From: CAKOSP01 sp964369625
Lineage (GTDB): Bacteria; Bacillota_I; Bacilli_A; RF39; UBA660
Direction: 5' to 3'
Assembly (NCBI GenBank): GCA_964369625.1
Contig: CAYJFC010000022.1
Location: forward strand, 1-19,877
Length of the DNA: 19,877 nt
Part shown: positions 1-6,930 of the stretch, piece by piece
Position numbering within the stretch: the stretch's first letter is position 1
How the letters are laid out: the number at the start of each line of letters is the position of its first letter
Program-made: the position numbers and the translations under genes
Notes under the pieces: generated by a model
The model's database searches: none
The model's input: only the letters and a program-made list of their open reading frames with translations
Told to the model about the DNA's origin: nothing

Positions 1-632
1 CAATGATGTATAAAATTGAAAATGAAGATTTATATTTAATTGGTACTAGTGAACACTCAATGATAGGTAAATATAAAGATCAAATAATAAATGAAAGTAA
101 TTTACCGATTAAATTAACTAGTTATTCACCTTGTTTTAGAAAAGAAGTAGGAGCCCATGGTATAGAAGAACGTGGTATTTATAGAGTTCATCAATTTGAG
201 AAACAAGAAATGGTTGTTTTATGTAAACCAGAGGATTCAAAAAAATATTATGATAAAATGTGGAAATTAACAGTTGAATTATTTAGAAATTTGGATATAC
301 CTGTGAGAACTCTTGAATGTTGTTCTGGAGACTTAGCAGATTTAAAAGTTAAATCAGTGGATATAGAAGCATGGAGTCCTAGACAACAAAAATATTATGA
401 AGTAGGATCTTGCTCTAACTTAACAGATGCACAAGCAAGAAGACTTGCTATTAGATGTAAATCAGATAAAGGAAATTACTTTGTTCATACACTTAATAAT
501 ACAGTATTTGCAACACCTAGAGGGTTAATTGCATTTATAGAAAATAATTATAATGAAGATGGTAGTATAACTATTCCAGAAGCTCTTAGAATGTATATGG
601 GTGGTAAATCAAAAATAGAAGTATCTAAATAG
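1..632 (+). CDS. serS: Seryl-tRNA synthetase, C-terminal part (5' end outside window)
   Basis: This class II aminoacyl-tRNA synthetase charges tRNA-Ser with serine in the cytoplasm. Only the last ~209 codons are present, open to the left edge. They cover the catalytic core: motif 2 (CFRKEVGAHG... GIYRVHQFEK, near fragment residues 44-68), the serine/ATP pocket segment (EVGSCSNLTDAQARR) and motif 3 with the class II arginine (ATPRGLIAFIEN), then the usual ending PEALRMYMGG. The N-terminal tRNA-binding coiled coil must lie upstream of the window. Motif 3 reads NNTVFATPR where the E. coli enzyme has NGSGLAVGR, and the pocket reads EVGSCSNLTDAQ, so this looks like a divergent SerRS branch, though the fold is intact. 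The TAG stop lies inside the terminator hairpin. Identification is secure; the branch assignment is from memory. Confidence 0.95.
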   Translation, partial: MMYKIENEDLYLIGTSEHSMIGKYKDQIINESNLPIKLTSYSPCFRKEVGAHGIEERGIYRVHQFEKQEMVVLCKPEDSKKYYDKMWKLTVELFRNLDIPVRTLECCSGDLADLKVKSVDIEAWSPRQQKYYEVGSCSNLTDAQARRLAIRCKSDKGNYFVHTLNNTVFATPRGLIAFIENNYNEDGSITIPEALRMYMGGKSKIEVSK

Positions 633-646
633 ATATTTCTTTTTTA
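617..646 (+). terminator. Rho-independent terminator of serS
   Basis: A 10-bp stem (617-626 with 631-640, one G-U pair) closes a 4-nt loop, AAAT, and runs into a T tract at 640-645. The serS stop codon (630-632) lies at the loop and the right arm. Confidence 0.8.
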
Positions 647-655
647 TTTATAAAA

Positions 656-664
656 TGTTAAAAT
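656..664 (+). promoter_or_regulatory. Extended -10 promoter of the zinc ribbon/HExxH gene
   Basis: TGTTAAAAT gives TG-N-TAAAAT. The expected transcription start, about 7 bases past the -10, falls at the ATG at 671, so the mRNA is probably leaderless. No Shine-Dalgarno sequence precedes that ATG. The -10 begins only about 10 bases after the serS terminator T tract. Confidence 0.55.
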
Positions 665-670
665 AAATTC

Positions 671-1831
671 ATGAAACATAAAATCTATGAGTTATATAAT
701 TTATCTTTTTGCAGTGATTGTGGCGGTGATATTTTTAACGGCCAATGTCTTTATTGTGGTAATATTTATACTAAATATGTAGATTTGAAAAATGAAATAA
801 TTAATTGGCTTGGAGGTAATAATAAAAATAAAACTGATATATTTGCTCTATATAAATTAATTGATATTAAGGAAGTTAATGAATATATTTTAGAAAATAA
901 TGTTGATAAACTAGTAGCGGATGAATATAAAAAAATATTTGATAAAATAGTAAATGGAAATTGTTTAGATTATCAAGATGAAAATAATGTAATCGAAATA
1001 TTTCCTATAATATCTAAACATAAAGCAAATATTTTAATTGATTATATAGTATCTTTATTTATTTTAGATGTAGTTCTTATATCTAAAGAATTAACCAAAT
1101 TTTTAATAGTTCAAATAATTAAAAATCTAGATTCTAAAATAGAAGTTGTTTTTACTGATATGAATCTACATACAAGAGCCCAGTATACCTATAATAAAAT
1201 TTCTTTAGCTAACTACATAGTGGATGAATTTTATGAAGGTAAATCAAAATTATATACATATGAAAATAATGAAAAAGAAACAGCTAGATTAGATTTTTTA
1301 GAAAGTATATTTCATGAATTTATACATCATTATCAAATACAAAGAGAAAGAAAAGAATTGACTTTAATAGGTTATTTGGAAAAAAAGGAAACTTTATTAT
1401 TAAAAGAATATCCTGAATATTATTCTGATAATTATAATGATTTACTTTTAGAAAAGGAAGCAGATAGAATTTCGCAATTTTTAGCAAATTATTATTATAA
1501 TATTTTATGTTTTAGAAATGAAATAAGAGATATTAGAAATTTAATTATTAAACAAATATTAAATGAAGAAACATATATTAGAAAAGTAAATAATGTAAAA
1601 GTAAATTTTAATGATTTATTCGATGATTATATTGTATCAAATAAAGATGTATTAAAAAAATATCCAATATTTAACTTAGAATATATTCAAAGTAATGATG
1701 GATCTATAAGAAGAAAAAATAAAAATGAATTAGTTGATACTTTAATATATGGAGAATATCCAGACGATATTAATAACTATTTGTTAAATTTACTTCAAAA
1801 TATGAAAAATAACGAAGAAACAGTAAGATAA
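671..1831 (+). CDS. Unrecognised protein with N-terminal zinc ribbon and HExxH (putative zinc metallopeptidase)
   Basis: I do not recognise the family. The N-terminus has two CxxC pairs (C14-x2-C17 and C26-x2-C29), typical of a zinc ribbon. The middle has HEFIHH (H215, E216, H219), the zincin HExxH signature, and about 45 residues later EKEAD (261-265), where gluzincin-type enzymes supply the third zinc ligand. That makes a metallopeptidase plausible, but no substrate can be inferred. There is no signal peptide or membrane segment, so it is probably cytoplasmic. The ATG has no Shine-Dalgarno sequence and sits about 7 bases after an extended -10, consistent with leaderless translation. The gene stands alone between serS and miaB. 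Codon use is as AT-rich as its neighbours. The HExxH call is good; enzymatic activity is inference. Confidence 0.8.
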   Translation: MKHKIYELYNLSFCSDCGGDIFNGQCLYCGNIYTKYVDLKNEIINWLGGNNKNKTDIFALYKLIDIKEVNEYILENNVDKLVADEYKKIFDKIVNGNCLDYQDENNVIEIFPIISKHKANILIDYIVSLFILDVVLISKELTKFLIVQIIKNLDSKIEVVFTDMNLHTRAQYTYNKISLANYIVDEFYEGKSKLYTYENNEKETARLDFLESIFHEFIHHYQIQRERKELTLIGYLEKKETLLLKEYPEYYSDNYNDLLLEKEADRISQFLANYYYNILCFRNEIRDIRNLIIKQILNEETYIRKVNNVKVNFNDLFDDYIVSNKDVLKKYPIFNLEYIQSNDGSIRRKNKNELVDTLIYGEYPDDINNYLLNLLQNMKNNEETVR

Positions 1832-1852
1832 TTTGACAACATTTGTCGAATT
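1830..1852. repeat. 10-bp inverted repeat at the end of the HExxH gene
   Basis: AATTTGACAA and TTGTCGAATT are complementary over 10 positions (one G-U pair if RNA) around a 3-base centre, CAT. It overlaps the last bases of the stop codon (1829-1831). No T tract follows, so it is either a weak terminator stem or a DNA operator. A TTGACA -35-like hexamer (1833-1838) lies within it. Confidence 0.5.
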
Positions 1853-1888
1853 GCTTGCTAAAAAAAATAAAAAGTATAAAATACATTC

Positions 1889-1996
1889 TTGAAAGCGAAA
1901 ACGGGTTGCTTCAAATCCATTCAATTTAAAATTCATACAAATTATATATCTAACCCAAAAACATTCATGATCTAATTAAACCCGATTCGCTTTCAA
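1889..1996 (+). repeat. Long inverted repeat upstream of miaB, possible structured leader, ncRNA or small MITE
   Basis: The left arm 1889-1907 (TTGAAAGCGAAAACGGGTT) pairs with the right arm 1979-1996 (AACCCGATTCGCTTTCAA) with a single one-base bulge/mismatch region, enclosing about 71 bases. The arms are much more GC-rich than the surroundings. A second AACCC at 1952-1956 could compete for the CGGGTT of the left arm. The right arm is followed by CTTTTTAT. No tRNA or riboswitch that I know fits. Confidence 0.5.
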
Positions 1997-2010
1997 TCTT
2001 TTTATAAATG

Positions 2011-2019
2011 TGATAAAAT
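2011..2019 (+). promoter_or_regulatory. Extended -10 promoter of miaB
   Basis: TGATAAAAT (TG-N-TAAAAT) lies 26 bases before the miaB ATG. The predicted leader is about 19 nt and contains GGAAGTGG as a modest ribosome binding site at 2031-2038. Confidence 0.5.
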
Positions 2020-2044
2020 AGGTGAAGTTTGGAAGTGGATAAAT

Positions 2045-3448
2045 ATGCAAAAACCAGAATACGAAAAATCAAAAGATCGTAATAAAGTAGAAATTAAGTA
2101 TAAAAAATTAGAGAATAATATAGATAAAATAGTAAGTGATAAAAAATATTTTATTAGAACATATGGTTGTCAAATGAATGTACATGATTCAGAGCAAATA
2201 AAATTTTATTTAGAAGCTCTTGGCTATAGCTCAACAGATATATTAGATGATGCTGATGTGGTAATATTAAATACTTGCGCCATTAGAGAAAATGCAAAAG
2301 ATAAATTGTTTGGTTTTTTATCAAGATCAAAACATTTAAAACTAACTACTAAACCAGATTTAATAATAGTTTTAGCAGGATGTTTAATGCAAGTTCGAAG
2401 TGAAGTTGATACAGTTGAAGATAAACATGAATATGTTGATATAGTAATTGGTACACATAATATTGATGATTTACCTAAATACATAATTAATAAAAATATT
2501 AAACAAAATATTAACGTTTTATCTAATAGTGAAATAGTTAAAGATAATATTAAATATGAAAGAGATTCAAAAATATGTGCATACGTTAATATAACATTTG
2601 GTTGTGATAATTTTTGTACATACTGCATTGTGCCATTTGCAAGAGGTAGAGAAAGATCTAGAAAAAAAGAAGACATTATTAATGAAATAAATGAACTTAT
2701 AAAAAATGATTATAAAGAAATAACTCTTTTAGGTCAAAATGTAAATTCATATGGAAATGATTTTGAAGAAAAATATAATTTTGCTAACCTTTTAGAAGAC
2801 GTGGCAAAAACAGGTATAAATAGAATTAGATTTGTTACAAGCAATCCTTGGAATTTTAGTGAAGAAGTAATTGATATAATAGCTAAATACGACAATATAA
2901 TGCCTTTTGTCCATTTGCCAGCACAATCAGGAAGCAATAATATTTTAAGAAAAATGAATAGAAAAAATACACGTGAAGAATATATTACGTTATTTGATAA
3001 AATAAAAGAAAAAGTACCTAATGTATCTATTACAACAGATATAATAGTGGGTTTTCCGGGTGAAACAGATGAAGATTTTAAAGAAACTTTAAGTTTAGTT
3101 GAATATTGTAAGTTTGATGGTGCATTTACTTTTATTTATTCTAAAAGAGATGGTACAATAGCTGCTAATATGGAGGATAATACACCAATAAATGTTAAAG
3201 AAGATAGACTTCAAGTACTTAATAAACTTGTTAATAATTATTCTAATATAAATAATAAAAAATTACTTAATAAAACAGTATCGGTACTAGTTATGGGAGT
3301 AAGTGAAAAAAATAAAGAAAAAGCATATGGTTATACTGACACAATGAAGTTGGTAAATATTGAAAATGCAAATCATTTAATAGGACAAATAGTAGATGTT
3401 TATATCACGGATGCAAAGAGTTTTAGTTTAGATGGAACAGTTAAATAA
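2045..3448 (+). CDS. miaB: tRNA-2-methylthio-N6-dimethylallyladenosine synthase MiaB
   Basis: MiaB is a radical-SAM methylthiotransferase that adds a methylthio group to i6A37 of tRNAs reading UNN codons. The N-terminal methylthiotransferase domain begins FIRTYGCQMNVHDSE and carries the three auxiliary-cluster cysteines C42, C78 and C113. The radical SAM motif CDNFCTYC gives C187-x3-C191-x2-C194. A TRAM-like RNA-binding domain forms the last ~70 residues. At 467 aa it has the usual MiaB length plus a slightly long, charged N-terminus. It is preceded by its own promoter and a weak Shine-Dalgarno sequence and ends in a strong terminator, so it appears monocistronic; mutS, a frequent neighbour elsewhere, is not here. 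MiaB rather than MtaB or RimO is chosen from the CQMN and NTCAIRENA context. Confidence 0.95.
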   Translation: MQKPEYEKSKDRNKVEIKYKKLENNIDKIVSDKKYFIRTYGCQMNVHDSEQIKFYLEALGYSSTDILDDADVVILNTCAIRENAKDKLFGFLSRSKHLKLTTKPDLIIVLAGCLMQVRSEVDTVEDKHEYVDIVIGTHNIDDLPKYIINKNIKQNINVLSNSEIVKDNIKYERDSKICAYVNITFGCDNFCTYCIVPFARGRERSRKKEDIINEINELIKNDYKEITLLGQNVNSYGNDFEEKYNFANLLEDVAKTGINRIRFVTSNPWNFSEEVIDIIAKYDNIMPFVHLPAQSGSNNILRKMNRKNTREEYITLFDKIKEKVPNVSITTDIIVGFPGETDEDFKETLSLVEYCKFDGAFTFIYSKRDGTIAANMEDNTPINVKEDRLQVLNKLVNNYSNINNKKLLNKTVSVLVMGVSEKNKEKAYGYTDTMKLVNIENANHLIGQIVDVYITDAKSFSLDGTVK

Positions 3449-3461
3449 CTGTTCTTTTCTT
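3435..3461 (+). terminator. Rho-independent terminator of miaB
   Basis: A perfect 8-bp stem, GAACAGTT (3435-3442) with AACTGTTC (3447-3454), closes loop AAAT and is followed by TTTTCTT. The miaB TAA stop (3446-3448) is in the hairpin. Confidence 0.85.
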
Positions 3462-3463
3462 AA

Positions 3464-3492
3464 TTGACACTAAAAATTTATAATGATATAAT
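3464..3492 (+). promoter_or_regulatory. Consensus promoter of the DUF1292 operon
   Basis: TTGACA (3464-3469), a 17-base spacer and TATAAT (3487-3492), with a TG one base upstream of the -10. This is the best sigma-A match in the window. Predicted start is near 3499; AAGG (3507-3510) serves the ATG at 3519. Confidence 0.85.
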
Positions 3493-3518
3493 TACTATAA
3501 GAAAGTAAGGTTTTTAGT

Positions 3519-3782
3519 ATGGAAGATAAACAAATGATTAAAGTGGTAGATGAATCTGGTAAAGAAAAAGAATATGAAGTTGTTCATTATTTTAAATTAG
3601 ATTCAAATGATAAAAAATATATTGTTTATACTGATAATATTGAAGATAAAGATGGTAATTTACTAGTTTATACTTCGGAAATTGTTGATTTAGAAGATAG
3701 AGTAGAATTAAAAGGAATTACTGATCAAGATACATTAAATGAAATTACTAAATTACTTACAAATATAATAAAGGGGGAATAG
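3519..3782 (+). CDS. DUF1292 family protein (YrzB-like)
   Basis: This 87-aa acidic cytoplasmic protein matches the DUF1292/YrzB pattern: a beta-rich core around EYEVVHYFKLDSNDKKYIVY, then an acidic middle and an ending that mentions helix-like LNEITKLLTNI. The biochemical function of the family is not established; in Bacillus the gene sits near the ruvX (yrrK) cluster. Here it is the first gene of a three-gene operon. A consensus promoter and an AAGG site 8 bases upstream favour the ATG at 3519 over the internal ATG at 3534. Its end carries an AGGGGG Shine-Dalgarno sequence for the next gene, which starts 3 bases after the stop. The short third gene of the operon looks like a distant relative of this protein. 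Confidence 0.8.
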   Translation: MEDKQMIKVVDESGKEKEYEVVHYFKLDSNDKKYIVYTDNIEDKDGNLLVYTSEIVDLEDRVELKGITDQDTLNEITKLLTNIIKGE

Positions 3783-3785
3783 TGA

Positions 3786-5639
3786 ATGTTTTTAAATTTA
3801 TTCGGTAAAAAAAATGTTGCTACAAAGAAAAATAAAGCTGTTTATAAACTTACTCCTAATAGTTTAGATAAAATGAGAAGAATAGATATATATAAATATT
3901 TATCAATTGATTATATTGATAGATTTGGAAACTTTAATAAAGAAAAATTTGAATTAGAAATGAATAATTTAATTAATGCTAATATTAATATAAAAATGGT
4001 TCAAAGTTTTTTAAGTACAGCTAGATTATTTTATAAAAATCAAACAGGGCATTCTTTTGTTGCAGAAAAAGATAAAATAGCAAATATTCATGCAATTCCT
4101 TCTACTGATGTGATACCCTTTGAAGAAATAATTAGTAATCAAAATGTAAATACACAAGTAACTGCGCCTGCTGTAGCAGAAGATAACGATTTAGTAACAT
4201 CAAAAGAAATAGAAAATACTACTCCTATTGTAGAAAGTGATGAAGAAGAGCAAATAGAATATAATATGGACGAATTCAATATCATATACAGTGATTACAA
4301 AAATAATCCAGATAATTTTGATTTAAAAAAATCATTAGCTTTTTATAATTTAGTTATTAAACTGATGGCAAGATTTGAAGAAGAAGAAAAAAAGGTGACG
4401 GATAAAAAAACTAGAGAGTATATTATTAATTCGTATGCTAATTTAAATAGTTTAAAAAATAATTTAAGTATCCGTTATAATAAAATGTTATCATCTTCAG
4501 ATGAAAAAAAAAAAGATAATTTAGTAGAAAAAGAAGAAAAAGCAAAAGAGTTAGCAAATAATAGAGCATTACTTGAGAATTTAAAAAATAATAATTTACC
4601 AACAAATGAAAAAGATATAAAAGATGCCATTATAAATTTGTTAAATAATCCAAAACCTGGTAAAAATAGATTAGTCATTTATAATAATGAAAAATATCAT
4701 CTAACTCCAGAAGATTATAATATGTATACTAGACTTATTGGTAATTTAAATAAAGCTTTAGCTGCAGAAAAAATTGTTGAGCCAGAAGATAGAAATTTAC
4801 TTATAAATAAAGAAATAAAAGCTGTTGAAGATAAAATTAGTTATATATTAAATAATCCTAGATTTTCATTAGCAAAATACACAATGCGTTTTAATGGTGA
4901 GAAATATAAAGTTGGTAAAAAAGATAGTGAAGAAATTGCGAATCTGAAAATAAAATTAAGAGAACTTAAAGAAATTCGAAACAATACTAAAGCTGTAGCA
5001 AGTATAAATATAAATGTAAATAAAAAAGTAGTTGTTAAAAGTAGCAAAAAGCCTAAAAAGAATATAGGTATTAAAAGTAAAATTGCTATAGCGCTAGCTA
5101 CATTTGGAATAATTGGGGCATTATCTGCAAATAACAATCAAATAGTTGATAAAACTGTTATGCCTAATATAACAGATGTAATAGAGCAAAGTGTAACTCC
5201 AGAAGATGAAATAACATTTAACCATTCTTCAGTATTACCTATTTATAAAAGTGAACTTAATAATGATATGCAAAATGTAATGAAAGAACATAAAGAAAAT
5301 ATTTTGATAAATAGTTCTATTAATATAGGAGACAGTATTACTTTAAAAGAAGGTTTTAAAATTTATAATGATGTTTATGATGCTGCAGATAAAACTAATG
5401 CATCAAATCCATATTTTGAAAATGATATTCCTAGAACAGTTAGAGCATTATTTTTTATTAACAATAATGATATAGTAACAATATGGGATTATCATGAAGA
5501 TTATGAAAATGAAATAAATAGTTTAATATCAAAAGGTTATGAATTAAAAGGAGCTATTACAGCAGCTAATGACTCATATATTCCAGAAGGTGCCTTTAAT
5601 ATAGAAGATATTAACAGTTTATCTAAAGGAGCAAGATAA
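3786..5639 (+). CDS. Unrecognised 617-aa single-pass membrane protein with coiled-coil N-terminal half
   Basis: I do not recognise this family. Residues 1-430 are highly charged and mostly helical-looking, without a signal peptide, and include an acidic stretch (ESDEEEQIEYNMDE) and a Lys/Glu-rich region likely to form coiled coil (about 210-275). A short internal duplication is visible: units starting near residues 285 and 354 share LNNP, then a basic stretch, then N-x-EKY. After a Lys-rich segment comes one hydrophobic segment (about 433-449, IAIALATFGIIGALSA). The remaining ~170 residues would then be outside if the basic N-terminal side stays in the cytoplasm. The start ATG has AGGGGG 8 bases upstream. 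It sits between two DUF1292-like genes, and its stop overlaps the next start by one base, so the three products are probably made together. Function unknown. Confidence 0.8.
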   Translation: MFLNLFGKKNVATKKNKAVYKLTPNSLDKMRRIDIYKYLSIDYIDRFGNFNKEKFELEMNNLINANINIKMVQSFLSTARLFYKNQTGHSFVAEKDKIANIHAIPSTDVIPFEEIISNQNVNTQVTAPAVAEDNDLVTSKEIENTTPIVESDEEEQIEYNMDEFNIIYSDYKNNPDNFDLKKSLAFYNLVIKLMARFEEEEKKVTDKKTREYIINSYANLNSLKNNLSIRYNKMLSSSDEKKKDNLVEKEEKAKELANNRALLENLKNNNLPTNEKDIKDAIINLLNNPKPGKNRLVIYNNEKYHLTPEDYNMYTRLIGNLNKALAAEKIVEPEDRNLLINKEIKAVEDKISYILNNPRFSLAKYTMRFNGEKYKVGKKDSEEIANLKIKLRELKEIRNNTKAVASININVNKKVVVKSSKKPKKNIGIKSKIAIALATFGIIGALSANNNQIVDKTVMPNITDVIEQSVTPEDEITFNHSSVLPIYKSELNNDMQNVMKEHKENILINSSINIGDSITLKEGFKIYNDVYDAADKTNASNPYFENDIPRTVRALFFINNNDIVTIWDYHEDYENEINSLISKGYELKGAITAANDSYIPEGAFNIEDINSLSKGAR

Positions 5640-5881
5640 TGTATGAAATTTATGACATATTAACTATTGAAGATAAAGAATATATGATAATTAGTAATAT
5701 TACAATAAATAAAATAGAATATTACTATTTAAATGAAATAGATAGTGAAGAACAATTAGTTAATAATTTTAAAATAGTTGAACTATATGAAAAAGAATTA
5801 TACGAAGTAGATGATGAAGAAATAAAAGAAATATTTTTAGAAAAATTATCCTTAGAATATGATGAAGAAGAGGCAAAGTAA
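5639..5881 (+). CDS. Small acidic protein, DUF1292-like
   Basis: This 80-aa, strongly acidic protein has no membrane segment. Its start overlaps the preceding TAA stop by one base (TAATG), a classic translational-coupling arrangement. The opening YEIYDILTIEDKEYMIIS followed by a second beta-rich YYYLNEI resembles the DUF1292 pattern of a short domain that alternates strand segments and acidic turns, like the first gene of this operon, but the similarity is loose and I would not assign the family with certainty. It closes the operon: its TAA stop lies in the loop of a terminator. Having two such proteins flank a membrane protein suggests a joint role, which is inference. Confidence 0.7.
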   Translation: MYEIYDILTIEDKEYMIISNITINKIEYYYLNEIDSEEQLVNNFKIVELYEKELYEVDDEEIKEIFLEKLSLEYDEEEAK

Positions 5882-5892
5882 TTTGCTTTTTT
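5869..5892 (+). terminator. Terminator of the DUF1292 operon
   Basis: GCAAA (5873-5877) pairs with TTTGC (5882-5886), extended by G-U and A-U pairs, around a loop GTAA that holds part of the stop codon. A run of eight T residues follows from 5887. Confidence 0.7.
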
Positions 5893-5906
5893 TTATTTAA
5901 TAAATG

Positions 5907-5915
5907 TGTTAAAAT
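5907..5915 (+). promoter_or_regulatory. Extended -10 promoter of dusB
   Basis: TGTTAAAAT has the same TG-N-TAAAAT form as the promoter at 656-664. The predicted start near 5922 leaves a leader of about 10 nt that begins with GGTGAT. Confidence 0.55.
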
Positions 5916-5931
5916 ATGTTTGGTGATGAAA

Positions 5932-6915
5932 ATGGAGTTAAAAATAGGAAATGTTGTATTAAAAAATAATATTATAGTAGCACCAATGGCAGGTATTACT
6001 AATACTTCATTTAGAAAAATATGTAAAGAACTTGGAGCAGGTTTAGTAGTAGCAGAAATGGTTTCTGATAAAGCTATTATGTATGGTTCAGAAAAAACAA
6101 TAGATTTGCTAAAAATGGATGAATCAGAAAGACCTATCTCACAACAAATTTTTGGAAGTGATGTAGATTCATTTGTTATAGCAACGAAAAAAATATTGGA
6201 AATACAAAAGCCTGATATAATAGACATTAATATGGGATGTCCTGTGCCTAAAGTAGCACTTAAAGCGCAAGCGGGTAGCGCTCTTATGAAAAATCCTGAA
6301 AAAGTAAAAGAAATTGTAGAAGCTGTTGTAAAAATTTCTAGTGTTCCAGTTACAGTTAAAATAAGAAGTGGATGGGATGAAACAAGTATTAATGCTCCAT
6401 TAATAGCTAAAATATGTGAAAAAGCAGGCGCTAGTGCTATTTCTGTGCATGCTAGAACTAGAAAGCAAGGTTACACAGGAAAAGCTGACTGGAGTGTTAT
6501 AAAAGACGTTAAAGAAGCTGTAAAAATACCAGTAATAGGTAATGGTGATATATTAACTTGTTATGATGCAAAAAAAATGATAGATGAAACAAATTGTGAT
6601 GGAGTTATGATAGCAAGAGGACTTTTAGGTAATCCTTGGCTTATTAAAGAATGTAGTGATTATTTAGAAAATGGTATAAAGCCTAAGGTAGTTAGTTTAG
6701 ATGAAAAAATAAATATGATGAAAACACATATAAATTTATTATATAATGATAAACCAGAAAAATTAGCAACACTTGAGCTTAGAACAATGTTACCATATTA
6801 TTTTAAAGGACTAATAAATGTAAAAGATATTAGAACTAAATTAGTAAAAGGAAATAGTAAAGAAGAATATTTAAATATATTAGATGAATATATGAAAAAA
6901 ACAAAATCAATATGA
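5932..6915 (+). CDS. dusB: tRNA-dihydrouridine synthase (DusB type)
   Basis: This FMN enzyme reduces uridine to dihydrouridine in the D-loop of tRNA using NAD(P)H. It shows the family's TIM-barrel signatures: VAPMAGITNTSFR near the start, QQIFGSD, the catalytic-cysteine segment DINMGCPVPKV, VKIRSGWD, SVHARTRKQGYTGKADW, PVIGNGDI and the phosphate-binding GVMIARGLLGNPWLI. The C-terminal helical domain is complete, and the length (about 327 aa) is normal. Start choice: TTG 5920, GTG 5923, ATG 5926 and ATG 5932 are all in frame. I prefer 5932 because GGTGAT (5922-5927), complementary to the 16S 3' end, sits at the right distance and the protein then begins MELKIGNVVLKNN like its relatives; 5926 is the alternative. 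It ends in TGA, within the terminator shared with murC. Confidence 0.93.
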   Translation: MELKIGNVVLKNNIIVAPMAGITNTSFRKICKELGAGLVVAEMVSDKAIMYGSEKTIDLLKMDESERPISQQIFGSDVDSFVIATKKILEIQKPDIIDINMGCPVPKVALKAQAGSALMKNPEKVKEIVEAVVKISSVPVTVKIRSGWDETSINAPLIAKICEKAGASAISVHARTRKQGYTGKADWSVIKDVKEAVKIPVIGNGDILTCYDAKKMIDETNCDGVMIARGLLGNPWLIKECSDYLENGIKPKVVSLDEKINMMKTHINLLYNDKPEKLATLELRTMLPYYFKGLINVKDIRTKLVKGNSKEEYLNILDEYMKKTKSI

Positions 6916-6930
6916 TTTTGTTTTATTTTG
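6893..6930. terminator. Bidirectional terminator between dusB and murC
   Basis: A perfect 9-bp palindrome, ACAAAATCA (6901-6909) and TGATTTTGT (6913-6921), has a 3-base loop. On the plus strand it is followed by TTTTATTTT. On the minus strand it is followed by a T tract (the complement of the A run at 6894-6900). It therefore serves both converging genes; the dusB TGA lies in its right arm. Confidence 0.85.

Noticed and set aside
1875..1880. TATAAA as a -10 for a transcript starting at the 1889-1996 inverted repeat
   Set aside because: The TATAAA is plausible, but the paired -35 (TTGCTT at 1851-1856) is poor. In this composition such hexamers are common, so I do not list it as a promoter.
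4841..5137. Open frames antisense to the 617-aa membrane protein, miaB, murC and the Ig-repeat gene
   Set aside because: They lack ribosome binding sites, have hydrophobic or Phe/Ser-rich composition typical of reverse frames of AT-rich genes, and lie wholly within well-supported genes.
6913..6915. Possible use of genetic code 4 (TGA as Trp), as in many AT-rich Mollicutes
   Set aside because: No gene has an internal TGA, tryptophans are TGG, and the TGA of dusB lies in a terminator just where the protein should end.
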